Below, one piece after another: positions 7,660 to 14,591 of a DNA stretch of 64,000 nucleotides. Made by a program: the position numbers and the translations under genes. The stretch comes from Pelotomaculum sp. UBA1371 (lineage in GTDB: Bacteria > Bacillota > Desulfotomaculia > Desulfotomaculales > Pelotomaculaceae): positions 1 to 64,000 of the forward strand of contig DBRJ01000063.1 in NCBI GenBank assembly GCA_002305915.1. The letters are read 5' to 3'. Below the pieces are notes generated by a model that saw only the letters and a list, made by a program, of their open reading frames with translations, was not told where the DNA came from and ran no database searches. Every line of letters starts with the position of its first letter. Within the stretch, counting starts at the first letter, position 1.

Positions 7660-8463
7660 ATGGCCGCTTATGTCAGGTTGTTTAAATGGACTAAAATACT
7701 TTTGGCTCTGACGGTTTTTGTTGCAGCAGTTACGATGGGAAGCTTGAATCAGGCTTATGGCTGAGGTGCATCAACGAGACCGTCGGTCGAGACAAGGGAA
7801 GCCAGCATTACTAATAATACCGTTGTTTTAAACGGCTATATCTCAAACTGCGGCGGGGAAATTGTTGAATACGGCTTTTTGTGGGGTAAAGACAGAAATG
7901 AACTGGAAGAACTTGTTGTGGGAACTGAGGGCACCCCTGCAGGGTTTGACGGTGAGTTGAAAGATTTAACCTCCGGCAAGTATTATTACAGGGCTTATGC
8001 AACCAACGAGGGAGGAACCAGTTACGGGAAGCTTAAAGAGTTCACTATAACAGGGACTTCTTCCGATCCCGGCACAGATCCAAATGCAGACCCTGATACA
8101 GTTCCTGATAATGGCCATGGGGCCGTCCGTGTTATCTTAAACGGCCGGACGCTCCAGTTCGATGTGCCTCCTATTATTGAAAACGACCGGACTCTGGTTC
8201 CCTTACGGGTGATTTTCGAAGCGCTGGGGGCCGGCGTGGAGTGGGACGGTGCGACCCAAACCGTTAGGGCGGAGAGGGACGGAACAATAATTAAGCTTGT
8301 TATCGGCGGTAAGGCTTATGTTAACGACCAGCCCGTGGAACTGGATGTTCCTGCAAAGATTGTGAACGACAGGACCCTGGTACCCTTACGGTTTGTCTCT
8401 GAGGCATTGGGATGCCGGGTAGAGTGGTTTGGCGACAGTATGACTGTAAGTATAACCAGTTAA
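7660..8463 (+). pseudogene. Secreted stalk-domain (Cu_amine_oxidN1) protein interrupted by one in-frame TGA after its signal peptide
   Basis: ATG at 7660 follows a good ribosome site (AGGAAGTG). It opens a clear signal peptide (Lys/Arg, hydrophobic core, then QAYG, a plausible type I peptidase site). The next codon is TGA (7762-7764). The same frame then stays open to TAA at 8463 and encodes a fibronectin-like region (about residues 36-125), a Pro/Asp-rich linker, and a copper-amine-oxidase N-terminal domain with the repeated motif NDRTLVPLR (about residues 183 and 240 of the full frame). Such domains are common cell-surface modules in this group. Explanations for the TGA are a nonsense mutation, a sequencing error, or selenocysteine. 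A stem GACC-GTC-GGTC lies 13-23 nt downstream. Without the signal peptide, internal starts such as TTG 7879 would not give a secreted protein. Confidence 0.75.
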
Positions 8464-8859
8464 TATAGTTTAAGTTGATAATAATCTTCCAACATTCAAC
8501 GGGGTTGCTGATTACAGCCCCGTTTTACGATTTATCGAACTTTTTCGGGCTGCAGGCGCCTTGAGCCCCGGTAAAGATGGGTATGCCGTTCTGCGGCTCT
8601 TAGCCCTGTCCGGAAAGCAAATCATTTGCACAACCTTTAGGCATTTTCGGGCGTCAAAAGTAAGAAGGCCTTTTTAAATTCTTTTTGTGACTGGTGTGAA
8701 TGATTTAACTGGAGCCGTTTTTGTGCCGTGATCTCAGCCGGTCCAGTTTCAATACGGAATTAATACGGAATCAAAGAAAATTTCTTTTCTTTAAGGCTAT
8801 CCTGACCCACCCAAATATTCGCTCTTCACTCGAATTGTATAACAGGCGGAGTGATTTTA
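8464..8859. other. Intergenic region before sigI
   Basis: After the terminator at 8500-8526 there is a GC-rich patch (about 8540-8620) with several possible short stems but no riboswitch or RNA family that I can identify. The AT-rich sigI leader follows. An RNA-fold comparison of 8530-8670 would show whether the patch is structured. Confidence 0.35.
8500..8526 (+). terminator. Rho-independent terminator after the stalk-domain gene
   Basis: CGGGGTTG (8500-8507) pairs with CAGCCCCG (8515-8522), including one G-U pair. The loop is 7 nt and TTTT follows directly. Confidence 0.8.
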
Positions 8860-9615
8860 TTGGCAAGTCAAAAACTGGAGCAGGAGTTGCTATCCGCCAG
8901 AAATGGAGACCGGGGAGCCCGTGAAAAACTGATTCAGGAACACAGGGATTTCATTGCGGGGACCAGCTCGAAAATCTGCAGGCGCTACCTTGTCTGGGAT
9001 AATGATGATGAACTGAGTATCGCCTTGCTGGCCTTCAATGAAGCAATTGATAAATACACACCCGGAAAAGGGCTGTTTCACGGTTTTGCCCGGACAGTTA
9101 TTCAAAGACGCCTATGGGATTACTACCGCAAGGAGTGCAGGAACAGGGAAGTAATCCTGCCGGCGGGAATTGAGACCGAAGACCGGTTGACCAGGCAGGG
9201 GCTCGACCGGTCCCTGTCCAGGTACCAGGATGAGAGCGGCCAGGCTGTCTTTAAAGAATCTATCGAGCGGTTTATTGAGGTTCTGGCCTGGTATGGCATT
9301 ACCCTGGACGATCTGGTTAAAGCTTCCCCGAAGCACAGGGACAGCAGGGGACAGTTAACCGATACGGCCAGACGCCTGGCCGGAGAGCCAGGCTTGATGG
9401 AATACCTGAAAAAAAACCGGCGTCTGCCCATTCTTGAACTGAAAGAAATCACTGGAAAAAGCCGCAGGTTTTTGGAAAAGGGAAGAAAATACATCATTGC
9501 CGTGGCTTTAATCATAACGGAACCGGAGTTTTACCCGTTAAAAAGCTTTGCCGGGCTCTGGGCTCAGGGAAAAGGGGGTGCTGCCGAATCAAAAGGGTCA
9601 GAGGGGTCGTCTTAA
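8860..9615 (+). CDS. sigI: RNA polymerase sigma factor SigI
   Basis: A 251-residue sigma-70-family protein of the SigI type. The region 2 signature is plain: EHRDFIAGTSSKIC, then DDELSIALLAFNEAIDKY, then FHGFARTVIQRRLWDYYRKE. A C-terminal half with SigI-typical character (LPILELKEITGKSRRFLEKGRKYI) would read the -35 element. I choose TTG at 8860, 8 nt after GGCGGA, over the GTG at 8851, which has no ribosome site. SigI factors in Clostridia control cell-wall, heat-stress or polysaccharide-degradation genes under a membrane anti-sigma. Here that partner overlaps the 3' end of the gene. The wall-active genes that follow within 8 kb (GH3, SLH protein) are candidate targets. Confidence 0.9.
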   Translation: MASQKLEQELLSARNGDRGAREKLIQEHRDFIAGTSSKICRRYLVWDNDDELSIALLAFNEAIDKYTPGKGLFHGFARTVIQRRLWDYYRKECRNREVILPAGIETEDRLTRQGLDRSLSRYQDESGQAVFKESIERFIEVLAWYGITLDDLVKASPKHRDSRGQLTDTARRLAGEPGLMEYLKKNRRLPILELKEITGKSRRFLEKGRKYIIAVALIITEPEFYPLKSFAGLWAQGKGGAAESKGSEGSS

Positions 9616-10559
9616 GGACCGTTGAGCAGAAAACAGTTATATATACCAGTGACGGGGCTTTTATGGAGATCCCCACACCGGGCGAAAGGCATCCGGTGGG
9701 GCAGGTACTTGATGTGTCCGTGCCTTCAGGTTTCTTTTACACCCGGCCGTTTTTGAAATATACTGCTCTAGCCGCAGCCCTTGCCGTGGTGCTGCTCCTG
9801 GGCATTGCCTATCCCCTGGCCGGTCCGGGAAAAGCTGTGGCTTCAGTGGCCCTGGAAATCAACAGCGGCATAGAATTAATGATTAACCGGGAAAGTAAAG
9901 TCATTCGGGCCCGGGGTGCAGGGGAAGGCACGGATTTAATTCTTAGCAATCTGGACCTCAAGGGGCTGGACGTGTACGGGGCCATTGAGCTGATCCTGGA
10001 GGACGCCCGGACAAGAGGCATTTTGGGGGATTCACAAATCCTCATTCTGGCCAGCGTAGTTTTAAAAGACGAGGAAGCCGGCGAAGTGGTTAACTTGGAT
10101 AAACTGCGTTGTGCAATCTATGAAGATATGGCCGGCGGGAAGGTGCCCGGACTGATCATTGTGAGTGAAGCCGACGAGGGGAAAAAGCAGCAGGCGGAAA
10201 GTCATCAGATGACCCTCAACAGCTACCTGGTTTATGAGCGCTGCCGGTTATGTAATCTGGATGTTCAGGCCGACCTGTTCCGTGAAGGCGGAGCTGCCAG
10301 GGCTCTGGAGGGGAGCAGGGTTACCCTGCCCTGTCTTTTTCCCGGAGAAAGCCTTGAGTTGAAACAAGGAGAACCTGCCCTGCGGTCTGAGGAAACTGAA
10401 GGGGGCAGGGCCGTTTCCAGTTCCCCGTGCGGCTGTGAAGGACCTGACCAGGGAGGCGGGTTCCACGAAGGACAGGGTCCTCCGGCGTCTGTAACCGGAA
10501 AAACGTCTTCCCAAACTGAATCCCGACCGGACTGCAGCTGTTTGCAAAATGCGTTGTAG
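9588..10559 (+). CDS. rsgI: Anti-sigma factor RsgI with unusual start and Cys-rich tail
   Basis: A membrane anti-sigma that would hold SigI inactive. The cytoplasmic RsgI-N domain reads GVVLRTVEQKTVIYTSDG and starts before the first ATG (9663), inside the 3' end of sigI. No ATG, GTG, TTG or suitably placed CTG exists in frame. ATC at 9588, 7 nt after GGGGGTG, is the best-placed candidate. From it the protein has 323 residues, with one membrane helix at about 54-75. The extracytoplasmic segment that begins ASVALEINSGIELMIN is the conserved RsgI domain, but the usual Asn-Pro, described as a self-cleavage site, is Asn-Ser here. The C-terminal 100 residues hold about seven cysteines (CRLC, CGC, CSC) and no carbohydrate-binding domain that I recognise. 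ATG 9663 remains possible but would cut the first strand(s) of the SigI-binding domain. Confidence 0.78.
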   Translation: MKRVRGVVLRTVEQKTVIYTSDGAFMEIPTPGERHPVGQVLDVSVPSGFFYTRPFLKYTALAAALAVVLLLGIAYPLAGPGKAVASVALEINSGIELMINRESKVIRARGAGEGTDLILSNLDLKGLDVYGAIELILEDARTRGILGDSQILILASVVLKDEEAGEVVNLDKLRCAIYEDMAGGKVPGLIIVSEADEGKKQQAESHQMTLNSYLVYERCRLCNLDVQADLFREGGAARALEGSRVTLPCLFPGESLELKQGEPALRSEETEGGRAVSSSPCGCEGPDQGGGFHEGQGPPASVTGKTSSQTESRPDCSCLQNAL

Positions 10560-10628
10560 ATTTACGCTCAAGACCTTAATAGCAAGGGTTTGAATACTCA
10601 TTAAAGAGCAGAGGAGTGCAAGTGAGAA

Positions 10629-11528
10629 TTGATTTTTGGATCGAAAGAAAGCAGGTACTGGGACATTCGTAAAATTTTTGCTTTGCTGGCCCTGGTCGCA
10701 GCTATTGTGGCCGCCCGGGGCGCGGGAAATTATCTTGCCTATGCAGGTGTATCCTATTACCTGATCTGTATAATTGCCATCCTGCTAAGATTTCGCCGGG
10801 CAGGTTGTCTGCTCTGGTTTGCTGTTGGAGTGCATGTTCTGTTAACCGGCTGGTCCCTCTGGAGCTGGCACACCGAGCTGATCATACCCTGTCATTATTG
10901 CCTGTGGGCGGCGGGCTTCGTACTGCTGGCGGCAACAGCCTTTTACCGGCTTCCTGCAGCAGTCCTGCCGGTATTGCTAATGGTTGGTGTATCCGCAGCC
11001 TGGCCCTATGCTTTTGGAGACAAAGTCCTGGACGAAATTAACCCTTCCGCCGGCGAAGCAACCATTGAGCCGGTATCTGCTCCGGGGGATAATCAGTCCG
11101 GGGAGGAGGATGACACTCTTCCGGCCGGGGAAACCCCGGCGATGGGTCTTCCCGCGGAGCCGGAGAATTCAGGGGCTGCAAATCCGGCGCCAACAAGAAC
11201 ATCTCCAGCTGCAAAGCCGGCGCCGGCGGTTTCCCAGCCGGAACAGCCGGAACAGCCCGAACAGCCGGAACCCGGGAAGCCTGCTCAGAACGGTGCGACG
11301 GTCCAACCGGCAGGCGCCGGGTCCGAACCGTCACCGGAACATCCGGAACAGCCGGAACAGGGCGGCTCACCGGACCAACAGGTAAACCAGCCTGACCCCG
11401 GGGCAGGGGAGCCTGACGACCGGCTGCAAGATCCGGAGGACGGCGACCCGGTCGGGGGGGTTGAAGAGCCAGCGGGGGAACCGGAGGATAATCAGGAGGA
11501 TGAACCCAAGAAACCGAAATCCGGGTGA
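10629..11528 (+). CDS. Membrane protein with CxxC helix and Pro/Glu/Gln-rich tail
   Basis: A 299-residue protein, TTG start. The first 140 residues form about five hydrophobic segments. A PCHYC motif lies at the start of one, reminiscent of the intramembrane CxxC of VKOR/DsbB-type thiol oxidoreductases, but the other VKOR signatures are not obvious. After about residue 140 the chain is low-complexity and acidic, with runs of the tripeptide P-E-Q repeated in tandem (about residues 200-245). It probably spans or decorates the wall. It is the third gene of the sigI-rsgI unit and may be a signalling accessory; that is inferred from linkage only. Confidence 0.72.
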   Translation: MIFGSKESRYWDIRKIFALLALVAAIVAARGAGNYLAYAGVSYYLICIIAILLRFRRAGCLLWFAVGVHVLLTGWSLWSWHTELIIPCHYCLWAAGFVLLAATAFYRLPAAVLPVLLMVGVSAAWPYAFGDKVLDEINPSAGEATIEPVSAPGDNQSGEEDDTLPAGETPAMGLPAEPENSGAANPAPTRTSPAAKPAPAVSQPEQPEQPEQPEPGKPAQNGATVQPAGAGSEPSPEHPEQPEQGGSPDQQVNQPDPGAGEPDDRLQDPEDGDPVGGVEEPAGEPEDNQEDEPKKPKSG

Positions 11529-11994
11529 GGGAAACCTTGCTAATCACTTCCGTTGGAAGTGGTTTACAGACGGGGTTCTAAAAGAAGGCAGGATTATCGA
11601 TCCGGCGGAAAAGACCGGGAAAAGCCGGAAATTGCCCGGGGCCTTTATGCGCCGGGCCAGTTTCAAGGGAATTATTATGTTCGCGCTTTTGGGAGCGTAG
11701 CGCCAGCATGTGAAAAGCATCCATGAAATCCATAATCTACAGCGAGTATTAAGCCCTGCCGGTTGGCAGGGTTATTCTTTGAACGGGAAAAACTCTATGG
11801 AATCAGTCAGGTTCTGGAATACTGCAGGCCGGTGAACTTGACTTTACCTCTTTGCCCCAGAAAACTGTCCATTTTATAGCAAGCGGCAGGAAATGTTTCC
11901 TTTTGTCGAGAATTATGTGCTTAAACCAGGGACAGCTGCGTCTTGTCCCGTACTTTTATAACAAAAGTTAATAAGGAAGCGAGCTGGTAAAAAA
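11529..11994. other. Intergenic region with a weak terminator
   Basis: The first 170 nt keep high GC and could be decayed coding sequence, but no frame gives a recognisable product. The hairpin at 11752-11773 follows. The last 200 nt are AT-rich leader of the GH3 gene. Confidence 0.35.
11752..11780 (+). terminator. Probable terminator, short T tail
   Basis: A-G-CCCTGCC (11752-11760) pairs with GGCAGGG-T-T (11765-11773), with one G-U pair and a 4-nt loop. The tail ATTCTTT is only partly T-rich. Confidence 0.55.
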
Positions 11995-14529
11995 ATGATT
12001 CGCCGTAAAATGATCCTTTATCTTCTGGCGCTGCTAATTGTTTTGTTCCTGCCGGGTTCCGGGAGTGCGCCGGCCGCGCAGTTGACCATAAATGAAAACA
12101 ACAGCGGGGAAACCTTGACCCTGTACCCCGGGGATATAATGGAATTAACTCTGGAAAGCAATCCTTCGACGGGTTATGCCTGGCAGGGTGATTTAAATAT
12201 TGCCGGCGTCCTGGAAGTGATTGAACACGGCTTTAAAAGCAGAGGGGTTTTACCCGGCGCACCGGGTGAGGAGTACTGGTTGTTAAAAGCCGCCGGTCCG
12301 GGATCCGGTTCCCTTTCCCTTGAATACAGCCGTTCCTGGGAAGAGGATAACGATCCTGTGAATAGGTTTGCGGCAGTGATCAGTGTTTTAGAACCGGTCC
12401 CACAGGTTTCCGGTGGGGAGACGCCTGGCCGGGAAGCCGGGGTTCCTGTATTTATTGACGGGGTGGAGCTGGACTTCCCCGACCAGAAAGCTTTTATTGA
12501 AGATGGACGAACCTGGGTCCCCCTTCGCACTATTGCCGAAGCCCTGGGGTGGCAGGTTCAGTGGGACCCCGGGAGCGGCACCGCCACCGTGCTCAAAGGA
12601 AACCGGGAGGTCCGGTTGCAGGCCGGTTCAGCTCTGCTTGATGTTGACGGCAGGCCCCGGGAGTTGGCAGGGGGGAGCCGGGTGCGCAATCAAAGAATAG
12701 TTGTTCCCCTGCGGGATTTTTGCGGGATCCTGGCGGTTTACTCCGTGGCCTGGGATCCCGGTACGGGAGCGGTGCTGATTGAAAGCGGCGCCCTGGAGCA
12801 GCTGGTGGCCGGCCTGACCCTTGAAGAAAAAGTGGGGCAAATGTTGATGCCTGATTTTAGAACCTGGAATGGTGAGGACGTCGTCGCCTGCAACGATGAA
12901 ATTTCCCGGCTCATCCGGGAGTATCATGTGGGCGGGGTAATCCTTTTCAGGGAGAATGTGACAGGGACGGAGCAAACTGTGCAGCTGGTTGACCAGTTGC
13001 AAAAGGCGGCCGGGGCTATCCCCCTCTTTATCGCCATTGACCAGGAAGGGGGCAGGGTTGTCAGGCTCCAGACAGGAACCGTAATGCCGGGTAATATGGC
13101 CCTGGGTGCCGCCCGTTCGCCGGAAAACACGTACAAAGTGGCGAAAGCTATCGGTAAAGAATTGAATGTCCTGGGGATCAATGTGAATTTTGCTCCTGTA
13201 TTGGATGTGAACAACAACCCGGATAATCCTGTAATCGGCATCCGTTCCTTCGGCTCCGACCCGCAGCTGGTGGCGGAAATGGGAACAGCTTATATCAAGG
13301 GTCTCCATGACGCCGGTGTGGCTGCCGCCGCCAAGCACTTTCCCGGCCACGGCGACACCAGCGTCGATTCCCACCTGGGGCTGCCGTCAATTCCCCATGA
13401 TTTGGAGAGGCTGGAAGCCGTCGAACTGGTACCCTTCCGGGAGGCGGTCAAACAGGGTGTGGACATGATCATGACGGCCCACGTAACCTTCCCGGCTATT
13501 GACAGTACGCAGGCCGTCTCCAGGCTGGACGGGACACCGGTCTTTCTTCCGGCGACCCTTTCCGAAAAGGTACTGACGGAACTGGTGCGAAACAAACTTG
13601 GTTTTAACGGGGTTATTGTCACGGACAGTCTCAAAATGAAGGCCATAGAGGATCATTTTGGCCCCGGTGAAGCTGTGGTCAGGGCTGTCAAAGCAGGCGC
13701 GGATATTGTCCTGATGCCCGGGGATCTGGAAGAATCCATGCAGGCGCTCCTGGGGGAAATACGTGCAGGCCGTATTTCCGAAGCCAGGGTGGACGCCTCA
13801 GTGAAGAGGATCCTCGGGCTGAAGCTGAAGATGGGGTTGTTATCTGAACAGGGACCTGCTTCCGGTGAACCCGGAGCCGGCCCGGAAGCCAGGCTTAAAG
13901 CCGCGCAAGCCCTGGTGGGGTGTGCGGAGCACCTGGCTTTGGAAAGAGAAGCCGCAGAAAAAGCAGTGACCCTGCTCAAAAATGACGGCATGATCCTTCC
14001 TTTTAGATTAAAGGACGGTGATAGGGTTGTCCTTTTTGCTCCCTGGAGCGACAGGCTGGAGCTGATGGAAGAAGCACTGGGCCGGATTGTTCAGGACGCT
14101 AAAATCAAGGACGTTAAAGTAGACGGCTTTGTTTATGAAAATCTTGCTGCTTTGAATGAACAGCAGAAGAAGGCGCTTTTTGCTGCCGATTATATTGTGC
14201 TTGGTTCGTACAGCTACGACCTGGAAAGCAGGGTCCCCGGCAGGCACTGGTTGCCCGGTTTCGCTTTGGACACCCTGGCTCAGGCGGAGGAGGCCGGGAA
14301 ACCCGTGGCTGTACTGGCTATCCGGAATCCTTACGACATTGCCTACATGCCCGGGGCAAAGGCCTTCCTTGCCGTTTACGGCGCGGCGGAGGGTCCAAAT
14401 ATACCGGCCGGCATCAGGACCATCTTCGGGATTGTGAAACCGGCAGGAAAGCTTCCGGTCTCCATTCCGGATGCAGGCGGCGGGAAGAATCTTTACGAAT
14501 GCGGCTACGGTCTGGAGTATCCTGAATAG
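11995..14529 (+). CDS. Secreted GH3 beta-N-acetylhexosaminidase with chagasin-like and stalk domains
   Basis: An 844-residue secreted protein. The signal peptide covers residues 1-27. A chagasin-type (inhibitor I42) domain follows, with the motif NPSTGYAW (about 30-135). Next is a copper-amine-oxidase N-terminal module with TWVPLRTIAEALGW and RIVVPLRD (about 147-262). From about 275 the GH3 catalytic barrel reads LTLEEKVGQML, IDQEGGRVVRL and NagZ-type KHFPGHGDTSVDSH (447-460; the Asp-Ser-His pair is the likely acid/base dyad). The nucleophile is Asp544 in VTDSLKM. The last 200 residues form the GH3 C-terminal domain. It probably removes GlcNAc from peptidoglycan fragments during wall turnover. 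The inhibitor-like domain fused to a hydrolase is uncommon and may serve as an adhesion or folding module. Confidence 0.9.
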   Translation: MIRRKMILYLLALLIVLFLPGSGSAPAAQLTINENNSGETLTLYPGDIMELTLESNPSTGYAWQGDLNIAGVLEVIEHGFKSRGVLPGAPGEEYWLLKAAGPGSGSLSLEYSRSWEEDNDPVNRFAAVISVLEPVPQVSGGETPGREAGVPVFIDGVELDFPDQKAFIEDGRTWVPLRTIAEALGWQVQWDPGSGTATVLKGNREVRLQAGSALLDVDGRPRELAGGSRVRNQRIVVPLRDFCGILAVYSVAWDPGTGAVLIESGALEQLVAGLTLEEKVGQMLMPDFRTWNGEDVVACNDEISRLIREYHVGGVILFRENVTGTEQTVQLVDQLQKAAGAIPLFIAIDQEGGRVVRLQTGTVMPGNMALGAARSPENTYKVAKAIGKELNVLGINVNFAPVLDVNNNPDNPVIGIRSFGSDPQLVAEMGTAYIKGLHDAGVAAAAKHFPGHGDTSVDSHLGLPSIPHDLERLEAVELVPFREAVKQGVDMIMTAHVTFPAIDSTQAVSRLDGTPVFLPATLSEKVLTELVRNKLGFNGVIVTDSLKMKAIEDHFGPGEAVVRAVKAGADIVLMPGDLEESMQALLGEIRAGRISEARVDASVKRILGLKLKMGLLSEQGPASGEPGAGPEARLKAAQALVGCAEHLALEREAAEKAVTLLKNDGMILPFRLKDGDRVVLFAPWSDRLELMEEALGRIVQDAKIKDVKVDGFVYENLAALNEQQKKALFAADYIVLGSYSYDLESRVPGRHWLPGFALDTLAQAEEAGKPVAVLAIRNPYDIAYMPGAKAFLAVYGAAEGPNIPAGIRTIFGIVKPAGKLPVSIPDAGGGKNLYECGYGLEYPE

Positions 14530-14591
14530 GCAGCCGGGACGATCCCGTTGCGGCAAAAAATTAAATCTGAAACGGTAGATGGTGATTTTAG

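Noticed and set aside
8540..8620. Possible riboswitch in the GC-rich patch before sigI
   Set aside because: I compared it by eye with the conserved cores of c-di-GMP, cobalamin and Moco riboswitches and found no match.
11461..11700. Plus-strand ORF of 79 codons overlapping the Pro/Glu-rich gene
   Set aside because: Its first third is an alternate frame of the low-complexity tail, and no start signal is present.
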